A stretch of 56,475 nt of DNA from Gymnopilus junonius (lineage: Eukaryota; Basidiomycota; Agaricomycetes; Agaricales; Galerinaceae). Position numbers and translations under genes: made by a program. Positions 33,365-44,138 of the stretch are shown here, piece by piece (within the stretch, counting starts at the first letter, position 1; each line of letters opens with the position of its first letter). The stretch is from positions 1 through 56,475 of the forward strand of contig JADNYJ010000229.1 in NCBI GenBank assembly GCA_015501075.1, written 5' to 3'. Below the pieces are notes generated by a model. The model made no database searches. It had not been told where the DNA came from and worked only from the letters and a program-made list of their open reading frames with translations.

Positions 33365-33493
33365 GTATTTCCCCCTTAGGCTGAACCTTGAGGCCTGTGC
33401 ATAGGAATGGTCACGTGCTGGTTGGTTTTGGTTGTTTGAAATTTTTATTTGGTCCTCTCTTCAATATTGTCATTCTACCTCCCCCCCATCGAT

Positions 33494-34539
33494 ATGTCAC
33501 ACACCAATTCTGACTCAGAGGATTTCGAAGTGCAGGAGCAGAAACTTGCACTCCAGAGGGAAGAGCTTCATCGGAAGTGAGAACAAATGGAGCAGAAGCA
33601 ATGGGAGGCAGAGGAGCATGCAGAGGCAGAACGAGTGGCAGAAGAAGCACAGAAGGCAGCTGAGGCAGAGGAGGCAGCAGAGGTGGAGCAGGCAGCAGAG
33701 GCAGAAGAAGGTGCAGCCAAAGGAGAAGGCAGCTGTGATACAGCAGAAGGCAGTCGTGATGTGGGAGTCAGCTGGAGTGTATGAGGCAATGGTTGGAGTC
33801 ATCTGCATTCAGTGCATATGGGTGGGGTGAAGTGCCTATGGCCAAGGTAAGTCCCAGTTTTAATTTTTCTTTGTTATGATTTAATTATTGACTTGTGATT
33901 TGTTTTTAGGGAGGGTACCAGCAAGGCAGCATCGTGCAAGCACTGCCAAGTGCAGCACAAGGATGGCAGCATTGGCAGAGGAGCTGCGAGGTCAGAGGGT
34001 CAGGCAGAGTTGGAGATATGACAGCCAAGGTGATGGGGGCAGCAAAGCCCAAGCCCAAGATGATGGTGGAGGTGCAGAAAGGGCTGGGTATCGAGCACAT
34101 TGCTCAATACCTGAGGGAGATCCGGGACTTGTTGGAAGACATGTCCTGGATTCAAGATCCCCCATATACACTGTCGGAGCCAAGTGCATCGGAGTACATA
34201 CCATCAGACCAGGAGGGAATCGATGCGGAGGCAGAGTATTTGAATGAGAGGTATGAGAGAATTGTGGCGGCCTTAGACACAGGGAAGAAGGTTGAGGAGG
34301 AGGAGTCAGAGGAGTCAGAGGAGTCAGAGAAGGAGGTAGTCAGAGCAGTGATGGGTAAACAGGAGGAGGAGAGGTCGGATGCAGAAATGAGGAGTGAGAG
34401 CAAGGGAGAGGCTAAGGTGTTGAAGAGGAAAAGGGATGAGTCATTGGATTTGGAGGAGGATAAGGAGGAGGATGAGGATGATGGAGGATTAGAAGGAATA
34501 AGGATGTATGAGGTGCCAGCAAAGCATGCTCATCAGTAG
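33494..34539 (+). pseudogene. Antisense accessory gene of the Gypsy element: coiled-coil, acidic protein
   Basis: Starts at ATG 33494 (MSHTNSDSEDFEVQEQ). Exon 1 is a long Glu/Ala/Gln coiled coil; an intron at 33846-33909 (GTAAGT..TTTTTAG) leads to exon 2, open to 34539, whose C-terminal half is Glu/Ser/Asp-rich with a KRKRDES basic patch. In one frame exon 2 begins with a short Cys cluster, SCKHCQVQHKDG. A TGA at 33578-33580 fits a lost CGA codon (HRK-R-EQME). It runs opposite to pol, between the end of pol and the 3' LTR. TATATAA at 33356-33362 in the LTR lies 130 bp upstream and could serve as its promoter (inference). A second Gypsy element here has the same arrangement. Function unknown. 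Confidence 0.6.
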
Positions 34540-34639
34540 ATAGTGGTTTTGTAGAGTTTTAAATTTTTTTCTTTTCTTGTCTTTTTTCTATATACTTGTC
34601 TTTTCTTGTTAATGATGTTTTTTGGTGAATCATAAGCTA

Positions 34640-37600
34640 AGTGAGAGATGAAAGGGGTCTGGGTTTGTCAGGGTAAGCAGAGTGAAAGTTGGAGATGAGG
34701 TCAGGCACATGTTCGAGTTCAGTAGCTGGAGCCAGGATTGTTCTTCATCGGTGCCTTCGTAACCTAACCAGCAAACCAAGTACAATAGCTTGCACTTGCA
34801 TCATTGATCAAGCTTGGAGTCAAGGACTTTGGTGATTTCATATTTGATTTTGCCTTCAACTTCAACAGGTGGAGGTGCAGATTGAGTCTGATTCAGAATA
34901 TCATTTGGAGTAAATGGTTCCAGCATAGAAATGTGGTAAATGGGGTGAACACCATGCATGGAGTCAGGAAGTCGTAAAGTAAAAGAGTGTGTGCCAGCTT
35001 TGGCGATGATATCAAAAGAACCATAATATTTTTCAGAGAGTTTCTTGGAGGGATGTGTGGTGTGGAAGAACTTTGCTTTGACGAATGCTTGCTGTCTGAC
35101 TTGGAAGTCAGGGGGCAGAGTACATCGGAGGTCAGCGGAGACTTGATAACACTTTTGTGATTCAGCGATAGTGTTCTTGAGTTCTTTGTGTAATTCATCT
35201 AGATCAACAACAAAATCATGAGCATGAGTGGAGGCGAGGTCGCATTCAGGGTGGATAGCCATGTTAGGGTGGTAACCTTTATTAGCAAAGAATGGTGAAA
35301 TGCCAGTAGTAGCACTAGGAGTGTTGTTGTAAGCAAACTCTGCAAGAGGTAATAGGCTTGACCAATTATCTTGCTGATAGTTGCAATAAATTCAGAGGTA
35401 TTGCTCTAGTGTCTGATTAGTGCATTCAGTCTGGCCATCACCTTCAGGATGGTATCCGGAAGTGAAATGGAGTTTCATGTCGAGTGCTTTTCCTAAGGAT
35501 CAGAAGAAGCGGGAGATGAATTCGAGTCTGCAGTCAGAGGTGATGTGTTCAGGGATGCTGTGCTTGGAGAACACATGAATGACGAAAAGCATGGTGAGGT
35601 CTTCAGAGGTGCAAGCAGAGGTGGTCAGAATGAATATAGCTTGCTTAGTGAGTCAGTCAACAACAACTAGGATCATGTCATGTCCATCGGACATCAGAAG
35701 GATTTTGATAAAGTCCATTGATATTGAATTCCAGGGATGTTCAGGGATCAGGAGCTGTTTGAGCAATCCATAGGGTTTGTGTCATGGAGGTTTAGAATGC
35801 ATACATGTTGTACATGATTTGCAATACTTCTTTATGAAGTCTTGTAGTCCAGGCCAGGTGTATTCATGAAGGATAAGACAAGTCATCTTATTTTGTCCAG
35901 GGTGTCTGGCGAGGATATGATCATGCTTGTGTCAGAGGATGTGGAGTCAGAGGTTGGATGCATCAGGAACATAGATGCATGATTCATGATGGAGGTAACC
36001 ATCTGGATCAAGGGACCAGTGTGGTTTTGGTTCCTTCATGTGAGCAAGGTAAACCAGGTCAGAGGGTAGTGCAGCAAGGATGTCATGTTGGAGTAGGTCA
36101 GAGTCCATGAGGGATACTGTGCAGAGGGTGGGTTCAAAGAGTTGGGTGGCATGGAGGGATGCAGAGAGTTGTTCTTGGGTGAAAATAGGTCAGAAGTTGC
36201 TTGGGTTAACACTTGCATAGTCACTATTTCCCCCTTTGGGGTAGACATCCAATCATCTAGTTAAAGAGTCAGGTTTCATACCGAGACGTCCAGGGCAGAA
36301 GCAGATGATGAGGTTGAATTGGCAGAGATATTCAGACCAGTGGGCTTGTCAGTGAGTAAGAACTTTGGTAGTTGTGAAATACGGTAGATTCTTGTGGTTG
36401 GTGACAACATCGATTGGAGTAGTGGAGCCTTCCAGATAATGTTGCCATACTTTAAATGCATTGAAGATTGCTAGTAGTTCTTTGTTGTGGGTGTCATAGT
36501 TGATTTCAGGACCTGTGAAAGTTTGTGAGTAAAACACAACAGGGTGAATCTCATCATCAGAGGTGCAGATGGAGAGGATCGCTCCAAGCACGTAGTCAGA
36601 AGCATCAGTTTCCACAATAATTGGACAGTCAGGAACCCAGTGAGTAAGTATCAGAGCAGTTGTAAATGCTTTCTTGAGCTTGTTGAAGGCTTTTCAAGCA
36701 GCATCATTGAATTGCCAAGGGGTTCCTTTCCTTGTGAGTTGGGTGAGCGGAACAACATGTCAGAGTAGTTGGAGATAAATTGTCAGTAGAAATTCGTGAA
36801 ACCTAAAAAGGATTGAACATCCTTAATCTTCTTGGGTTCAGGCCAATCTTGGATAGTCTTGATCTTGCTTTTATCCATCTTGAGGCCTTCTGGTGAAAGA
36901 ATGAATCCAAGGTAATTAACCGCATTCATAGAGAAATTGCATTTGTCAGAGTGGGCATACAGACCATGTTGTTGGAGACATCGGAGGACTTTGCGAATGT
37001 GTTCCTTATGCTGGGTAGGATCATCGGAGTAGATCAGGATGTCATCAAGGTAAACGATGACAGACACATCTAGTAAATCACTTAGTATGTCATTCATGAA
37101 GCATTGAAAAATGGCAGGTGCATTGGACAGTCCAAATGGCATAACGTTCCATTCAAATGATCCATAGCGTGTTCAGAATGCTGTTTTCCATTTGTTGCCT
37201 TCCACTATGTGGACTAGGTGATAGGCATGTGGAGGTCAATAGCCATATAGATGCATGCTTTACCAGCAGTGGACAGGAGGTTGGAGATGAGCGGAAGTGG
37301 TATTGGTCTTTCTTCGTGATCTTGTTTAGTCCTCTAAAGTCAATGCAAAGTCATAGTGAACCATCCTTTTTGCAAATGAAAAGGATCAGAGTGCCATGCG
37401 GAGAGGTTGAAGGTTGAATGAAACTGATTCAGAGGTGCTTGTCAATAAATTCTCAGAGGGATTGAAGTTCGGATTGTGAAAGGGAGTACATATTTCCAAC
37501 AGGAGGGAAAGTGCCAGGTTCAAGATTGATCTTGAGGTCATAAGGTCGATGGGGTGCGAGCATGTCAGCTTTAGATTTACTGAAGACATCCACAAAGTCA

Positions 37601-38220
37601 TGGTATTCAGGAGGAATACTAGACAGATCAGGTGCTTTGTCAGAGATGGAAGCAGCATGAGCAGAGATGGTGGGATTGGAGAGGTGAACCATGAAACTTT
37701 GAGTGCCAGGTAACTTGCATGCTCTTGCAAAAGCAGCTGCATTGATTAGCGAGACGCGAGGCACATCAGAAGATGCTACGGAGGTTGGAGGTGTCAGAGG
37801 TGTAACCATAGGAGTTGGTGGAGGAAGCAGAGGGGTTGGAGGTTCCAATAATGGAGGTGTAGGCAGCAGAGCTGGCCTATGGGATGACGTCAGAGCTGGG
37901 TTGTCAAGTAGTTCAGAATGGAAGTCGATACAGCCCAATTTCCAGTCAATCAATGGATTGTAGCAGAAGAGCCAGTTATATCCTAGAACCAGAATACAGG
38001 AGGAGTCCAGTGAGGTTACAAAAAAGTCAATAGTAATAGTTTCACCAGAGGGGAATGTAATCGGGATGGAGAGGGTTTCAGTAATCATGTTGCCATAGGA
38101 GCCATCAATCAGTTTGAGCTTAACCAGATTGATCAGAGAAGGGAGTAAATTATTAGAATGGATAAAATGGGTATCAACAAAACAATGGCTAGAGCCAGAG
38201 TCAATTAACGTTAGTGACTT
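34640..38220 (-). pseudogene. pol: Gypsy pol polyprotein, decayed
   Basis: Reading right to left: aspartic protease with LIDSGSSHCFVDTHFI near 38205 and LVLGYNWLFCYNPLIDW; a Pro-rich linker; RT with MPFGLSNAPAIFQCFMND and the catalytic VYLDDILIYSDD (YLDD at 37041-37052), then SFLGFTNFY; RNase H with ETDASDYVLGAIL and YDTHNKELLAIF; integrase with DGQTERVNQTLEQYLR and YYGSFDIIAKAG, FTLRLPDSMHGVHPIYHISML; and a chromodomain-like end, YLVCWLGYEGTDEEQSWL, beyond a stop at 34801. Stops and frameshifts break it many times. The classic Asp of the protease and the YxDD of RT are preserved. Confidence 0.85.
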
Positions 38221-38564
38221 AAGGTCGGGTCATGGTCAGAGTTGTGATCAGAGTGATCATCAGGGTGGGGGTCAAAATCATCGCCATCATCATCAGGGTC
38301 AGGTTCACCACCAGGGGAACCAGGAGCAGGAGGTGGCAAGGGTTGGGACTGGTTTGTCTCATTGATGAGGGTCCTGAGGGTAAGGGAGTCAGGGTGCTGA
38401 GGTGGGATGGAGGTTGTGTGTTTGGACAGTCAGGGTAGTCTCTGACATTCTGAATCATGATGGTGGGGGATTCATTCTGTCCAGCTGCATGGGAGTTGGC
38501 AGTAGTATGGGATGTTGTAGTGGCTATGGTTGGGAGTCCAGAAGCAGTATGAGTTCATATATAC

Positions 38565-39038
38565 TGTTAAGTTCTTGATGATCTAAATGAAGGGAAGGGC
38601 AGAGGGGATCCATGTTGGAGCTACATCAGAGTATGTCAGTGTCAGAGTTGGTCTTAGCATAACATATGTAATGTAGGGTTGAGACTTCAGCTTCAACATA
38701 TGTGTTGCACTCCGTTGTCTGGACATTGTCTCGAATTTTGGAGTCAGATTGGAATGAGAGAGCAGAGTAGAGAGCATGGATTAATTAATGAACAATATAT
38801 GAACTAAGGTACCTAATAATAGTTCTAAGGTTTTTATACTATGGAGGAAACTAAGTGGAGACCATACGTGTACTAGTGAGCAGGCAGATGTGTGAGTTAT
38901 TCTGCACTACTCAGAGTTGTCTAGCTATGTGTAATCTAAGTGTCTATATGTTCCGGGACTTGTAGTATTTCGAGAAGATCATGAGGTCAGAGTTCATATA
39001 GTCAGAGATTGGAGTTGGTCAGAGGTGCATATATAACA
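38565..39038 (-). repeat. Gypsy 5' LTR (right)
   Basis: 474 bp, same ends as the left LTR, with roughly 7 percent differences by eye. No convincing primer-binding site follows it on the minus strand, where the next bases read GTATATATGAACTC. Confidence 0.95.
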
Positions 39039-40689
39039 TCTGCTATACATTAGTTAGTGCAAATTTGATATTGCATCTGTACAATTAGTACTGATGTCTT
39101 TAGAACATTTCTGTTTTTTTATACCAAGCTTTGCTATATAGTAGTATTGCCGATATAACTGTTTTATGGTTTTACTTAATGCTAGTTCATACATCTATTA
39201 CTGCTATAGATACTGAAATGCATAATCAAGTTATCTATTGGCTAATCAATACTATATAGCCTGCTATGCAGTATACTTTTACTAGTAGTAAGTAGAGTTC
39301 TAATCAACACCAGTTTAGTCATATATTTTATTCATTTAAGAAGAATCCTATAATAGTCATATTAACATTTACCAGTTTATGCTTTGCTTTACTCTAATGC
39401 AGTATTTCACTATTTCTGTCTTGCTATCCTAGTAAAGTAACTAATTCTCATACAAGGTATAGCATTTGAGGACTAATGTATTTTCTTTAGTACTATAAAG
39501 TGTCTTCTCAATAGCTTGTATAGTTGATCTGCAGTAGTATAATATATTTCTCATTGAATAATAGCATTTGCAAGTAACATATTCTATTTATCAAGAACTA
39601 ATTTCAAGCCTCTTCTACCCATAGCTTTGAACTATAATATATATTATAGGCCTCTACTAAACCACCATATACTAAAGATGAATATGAAATTACACCTCAC
39701 ATATAGAGACAGCTGCTTTATGTGAATTCTACAAAAGATAATAGCAGGAAAATATTAATTATATCCTTTAGATGTACCCAGGAATATTCTAATGTACTAC
39801 TAGTTGATACTGCACAAGCTTAGATAGATCCTCATATATCAATGTCTATTTTTCTCTACAATGCAGAGGCCAAACTATAACAAAGTACATATCAGCAGAT
39901 TTAGTTTGAGCCCTAGATTCTATATATATCATCAGACTTGAGGGAACAAATGAATTAAAAGCAAAAGAAGTAAAATAATCCAAGTTTGATAAGAAATCTA
40001 TTAATAACACTCATGCCTATGATAGTAATACTAGTTGTTGAATTATTACATAGCTTATACTAGCTTAATAGACACATATGTAGTATCAATAGATTGGTAT
40101 TGAACTATAGAATCTATATTTGTGCTTAGAATTAGAGAAGACAGTAAACTACAAGTACAGAATTGTTGCTTGATGGAAAATCTATTAATAACACTTACAC
40201 CTATGGTACTTTAGAGGCTCATCCAAATGTTTAAAACTGCATCCATCCCTTGCAGAGCTCTTTTGGCTATAAAAAGCACTCTATCTGCTTTGTAATTATA
40301 TCTAGAAACAAAATATACATTTAGCTTTCTAAAATCCCTAAAAAAAACATGCAAATGATAAAATACATATCTGATGAGCAGATAGTGAGCTTTTACTGCT
40401 TTTAAATTGATAGATAATGAGATAAGAGATAAGAGATAGATAAGATAACAAGATAAGATATGAGATGCAGATAAGATAAATAGATAAGATAAGCAGATAA
40501 GATATACAATTAGATAAGCAGTGAGATATAGATAAGATAAAATAATTAGATAGGATAAAGTAGATTAGATTAAATATTAATATTAATTATATATAAGCAT
40601 TAATTAGATGTAAAATTTTGTCCAATATTATTTGTCTAGACATTAAAGCCAACTAGATACAAAGACATAACAATATAGATAATCTGAAG
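39039..40689. other. AT-rich interval without a gene
   Basis: 1.65 kb of AT-rich DNA. From about 40410 to 40560 it becomes a run of GATAA/GATAAGATA repeats. No ORF or RNA signature is seen. Confidence 0.45.
40411..40562 (+). repeat. Degenerate GATAA repeat
   Basis: AGATAAGATA-type units, about 20 copies with substitutions. Confidence 0.8.
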
Positions 40690-41415
40690 TGAACTATTGA
40701 GGAAACTATTGAGGAAATTGTTGAGGCAATTCTTGGGGCAACTGTTGAGGAAACTATTGAGGAAATTGTTGAGGCAATTCTTGGGGCAACTGTTGAGGAA
40801 ACTGTTGGGGTAATTCTTGAGGCAACTGTTGGGGAAACTGTTGAGGAAATTGTTGAGGCAATTCTTGGGGCAACTGTTGAGGCAACTGTTGGGGTAATTC
40901 TTGAGGCAACTGTTGGGGTAACTGTTGAGGAAATTGTTGAGGCAACTGTTGGGGAAACTGTTGGAGAAATTGTTTAGGCAACTATTAGAGAAATTATTGA
41001 GAAAACTGTTTATCCAATTGTTTGGAAAATTGTTTCTCAGAAAACTCTTTAAAAAAACTAATGAAAAACTCTGTCCTACATCTGTATTTGATACTTGACT
41101 TGTTTACCAAACAATTGCTAAATTATTGCTAGTACAATTGCCCTAAGAATTGCCTGAAGAGTTGCCTGAAGAGTTGCCCAAAGCATTGCTAGAAGAATTG
41201 CCCAACAATTGCCCTAATAATTTCCCAAACAATTACTAGGAGAATCACCCCAACAATTACCCTACCAATTGCCTCAACAATTGCCAAAGAATTGCCAGAA
41301 AAATCTCCCCAACAATCACCAAAAGAATTGCCCCAACAATTGCCAAAAGAATTACCAGAAGAATTGCCAAAGAATTGCCCCAACAATTGCCAGAAGAGTT
41401 GCCAGGATGGTGTAA
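40690..41415. repeat. Divergent array of 12-bp repeats, inverted about a central spacer
   Basis: The left half (40690-40995) is a run of TTGAGGMAAYTG/TTGGGGCAACTG units; the right half (about 41110-41405) is a run of the complementary kind, CAATTGCCCCAA and GAATTGCCAGAA. The spacer at about 41000-41100 has TGTTT/AAACA motifs. A 75-codon Pro-Gln frame in the left half is a by-product of the period. It has the layout of a foldback element with short palindromic motifs in its arms. Confidence 0.8.
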
Positions 41416-41515
41416 TATGACAGAAAATATTCATTTTAAACACAGGAAACAGTTGCCAGAAATTCTTTCAAAAGAAACAGTTTTACCCCAGAAAACTCTC
41501 CTAAAAACTGTTTCC

Positions 41516-41571
41516 TAGGGCCTCCAAGGCTAATAGTTTGACATGCAAAAATTAGCCTTAGAGGCCCCCAA
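41516..41571. repeat. Hairpin with GGGCCTC..AAGGCTAAT arms
   Basis: About 18-bp arms (GGGCCTCCAAGGCTAAT and its near complement) around a 15-base loop, just left of the TA-flanked MITE. Confidence 0.7.
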
Positions 41572-41594
41572 AAGGGTGTCCTGAAGTGTGAATA

Positions 41595-42289
41595 GGGAGG
41601 TTCAAAGTTAGGCTGCCGTTCGCCATTGCATTTCGCATCCCCACATTTGATGGGATTATATAAGTTTTTTTAAAGTCCGCAATGTCACATCTAGCCACAC
41701 CAACACTGATCACCAATAATCATGATATCTATCCATCTGTAGTTTGCTTCCTCCCCTCCTCACTATGCCTCAGCTTGGGGTACATCAGGAATATCTCAAT
41801 CAGTATATTTTGTCTATGCTTATTTGCCAAATCTTTACCCCTCCAGACCAATGAACAATTGAGCAAAGACAGAGAGAAAACACTCTTGATGTAAACACTT
41901 TATTGTGGATCCTCCTCATGCGCTACCCTAATGGATGGCCACCTGTTCCCAAGCTCGGAAATATGGGAATAATTTGGGACTTTGCAGGAAATCCAGCCAA
42001 CCACCATCATTTCATCAATATGATGCATGTAATGCCTCTTGTTTTCCAGACCATCCTCACCCTCATCAAAGAACATCCAGTTTTCACTGATTCTCAAGAT
42101 AGGTAGAGTAAGGACAGTGGCACGTGCAGGAAGTGGAATAGGAATGAAAGAGATGTAGTAAACAAAATGCGACGGATGCGAGCAGTCACAGTTCCATCAC
42201 ATCGGACATTAAAAATACCCTTATATAATCCCATCAAATGCGGGGATGCAAAATGCGATGGTGAACGGCGGCCTAACTTTGAACCTCCC
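41595..42289 (+). mobile_element. 695-bp MITE with about 100-bp TIRs and TA target duplication
   Basis: The ends read GGGAGGTTCAAAGTTAGG inward on both sides, the TIRs match for about 100 bp, and TA flanks both ends (41593-41594, 42290-42291). TA targets fit the Tc1/mariner group. The interior has two short plus-strand frames (41682-41894 and 41903-42106) that I do not recognise; no DDE motif is seen. The right flank is LINE sequence and the left is not, so the insertion lies at or near a broken LINE end. Confidence 0.8.
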
Positions 42290-42291
42290 TA

Positions 42292-42960
42292 ATAACAGCC
42301 AGGGAGTGACCCTGGCTAGAGGAATGCATAGAGGCATCGAGCAAACTCCCCAAGGCTTTGGTGGAGTCCGACATGATAACAATGTAGTCACAATTGTCCA
42401 TGGCACAGGCCCGGACAATCACAGTACATAGGGAGCAAAGCTCTGCATCTTCCGTGAGAGCACTCCCAGCCATGTAGCGAGATGCATGCACCTCGACACC
42501 CTGGCAAAATACAAGCAAAGCTGCAATAGCCTGCTTGCTCTGGTCTGTGGGGTGACTCCTATCACTGACACAAACCAGGGTGGATGGTTCCCATTTTGAG
42601 GCTTCCTAGAAGCAGTCTAACCCTTTGCGCCAGAGCCCAACTGTCTCTTTGGGCACTGGAGTAATATCAAAGTGCATTCCATGATGTAGTTCAAGGAATC
42701 ACAATCTAGGGCAAGCCTCAGGAGCAAATGGCTCCAAAGGTTCACTGACAATATGGAGTATATCATCCACATCCATAACAGTACCCTGAACTTTTGGCTT
42801 GTTGCAGGGCAGTCATATTGGGAGCAGAGTGAGGGTGAGGAATTGCTCCCTTGGAATATGAAGCACTCAAAAGGGAGCACACCAGATGAGTGTCAGAAAG
42901 TGCTGCTATATGCAGTACAGCCACTGCAGCAGCATATTTCAGAATTAAGTAAATAGGGTG
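42292..42960 (-). pseudogene. LINE fragment: RNase H and end of RT
   Basis: Matches the full LINE at about 48015-48675. Minus-strand frames give GVEVHASRYMAGSALTEDAE and IVIMSDSTKALGSLLDA (RNase H). It is truncated on both sides, by the MITE and by the tRNA-like insertion. Confidence 0.8.
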
Positions 42961-42977
42961 TTAAAGGACAGAAAAGT

Positions 42978-43048
42978 GACCAGACTGGGGATTGAACCCA
43001 GGCCCTCTGGAAAGATCCCAGATGCTCTAACCACTGAGCTATCAGGTC
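42978..43048 (-). tRNA. tRNA-like 71-nt cloverleaf, probable SINE head or tRNA pseudogene
   Basis: Folds as acceptor GACCTGA/TCTGGTC (one mismatch), D arm GCTC..GAGC, anticodon stem TCTGG/CCAGA, T arm CTGGG-TTCAATC-CCCAG. The A box (TAGCTCAGTGG) and B box (GGTTCAATCC) are canonical. The anticodon loop GATCTTT lacks the invariant U33, so a working tRNA is doubtful; a plain reading would give UCU. It is inserted inside LINE sequence, which fits a tRNA-derived SINE. Confidence 0.5.
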
Positions 43049-43109
43049 TTACTAGGCCAATCAATTGTTGAATCTATGTCATATCTGCACTACTACTCCA
43101 GCAATGCTA

Positions 43110-43385
43110 ATCAGAAACTGACACTTGTCCCAGGTGTAGGGCGCATACCCTAGATTTTTATTTTTTATTTTTTTTAAATCAAGGATTTATATACCGGTGT
43201 GCGAAAGCAGTCTGGTTGCAGATATACATACACCCAAAGTAATCTACCATTAAACTATGCCTAGTGTGAGACTGGCTCTCGTGGGCTGACTTGGAACCAA
43301 AAGACATTGGGCCTGTATTCTCGTTTATGCCCCAACCGAAGGGCGGGGTCAAACAAAGTAGTGGAGGGGCACTGGAAGGCACCCT
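43110..43385 (-). mobile_element. LINE fragments, including a 3' end with poly(T) on the plus strand
   Basis: 43115-43160 matches an RT segment (GTAGGGCGCATACCCTAGAT); 43161-43385 is a LINE 3' end starting with a T-run followed by AAATCAAGGATTTATATACC. The 3' end apparently inserted into the RT segment. Confidence 0.75.
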
Positions 43386-43551
43386 TCTTTCCCACAGACC
43401 ACCACCATTGCAAAACATTGATATACTCACAATGCCACAACCTTCTTCAACAACCGGTGATCTGGTACTTGGATAGTGTTTACCGCTATTCGAGTGTGTA
43501 TGCACCTTTCATGCTAGATGATGTCCGAGCAATCATCGTTGTCTGCACCCA
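43386..43551. other. Unassigned short interval between LINE copies
   Basis: About 165 bp not matching the LINE or any other element here. No ORF of interest. Confidence 0.3.
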
Positions 43552-43724
43552 AGCGCCCCTCTCTCTCTGCCTCTGGTGGGCGTTTACTGTCTGTCAGAGC
43601 TTCAAGTACCAAGTCTCCAACCCCTGAGGGTTCTTCATCCTCTTGATCCATTTGAGAGAGATATGCTTCATCCACCCCTGCTCCTTGTGAGTGGGAGGAG
43701 GCTGAGTCTCGGTCAGCAATTCAC

Positions 43725-44042
43725 TTGTGGGCCATTACTCCCATTGCTTCAAGGGCTTCATCCCCTGACATTTCCATGGTGGAGGATGATGAAACTATTT
43801 GCTTTCCTCTCCTAAGCGCCTCTCCAGAGCTGGAGCCTACTTCCCTTTTCCTCACAGGATCATCTGGGGACTGCGTGGCTGTGGTGGAGTCACTGAAGAC
43901 CATTGGTTCATTCATGATGACCAATGGTCCTTCTACTTTATCAGGGGCTGACCACCTTGATTATGCTGGCCTTTTCACTAGAATAGTGAACTCAGTCACT
44001 ACTTCCCCTTGGGCCAAAGAGGCCACGGGTGTCAGCACATGA
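43725..44042 (+). pseudogene. LINE ORF1 N-terminal fragment
   Basis: 105 codons with TPIASRASSPDISMVEDDE, AVVESLKTIGSFMMTNGPST and DYAGLFTRIVNSV, homologous to 51940-52347 on the minus copy. ORF1 proteins of this LINE class bind RNA; the zinc-knuckle part lies in the deleted region. Ends at a TGA at 44040-44042. Confidence 0.65.
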
Positions 44043-44138
44043 GCACTGTCTCTTAGATGGTCTATCATCTGCAATCTTATCGATTCAGACAGTTCCCTAG
44101 CACCTAAACCGAACAAGCCCTCATATTCCACACCTAAG

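Larger units (their letters stand above)
32891..39038 (-). mobile_element. Ty3/Gypsy LTR retrotransposon, 6.1 kb
   Basis: Two 474-bp LTRs bound a decayed pol on the minus strand in the Gypsy order protease, RT, RNase H, integrase, chromodomain-like end. The gag region is missing or reduced to about 300 bp next to the right LTR. Between the pol end and the left (3') LTR lies a spliced plus-strand ORF. The 5-bp flanks differ (GCTGG and TCTGC), so there is no target duplication. Confidence 0.9.

Noticed and set aside
33432..33830. 132-codon ORF beginning upstream of the accessory gene
   Set aside because: Basic Arg/Gln-rich frame, out of phase with the Glu/Ala coiled-coil reading that starts at 33494 and joins exon 2.
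40754..40981. Pro-Gln repeat protein of 75 codons
   Set aside because: Direct consequence of a 12-bp tandem array; the neighbouring half of the array has no such frame.
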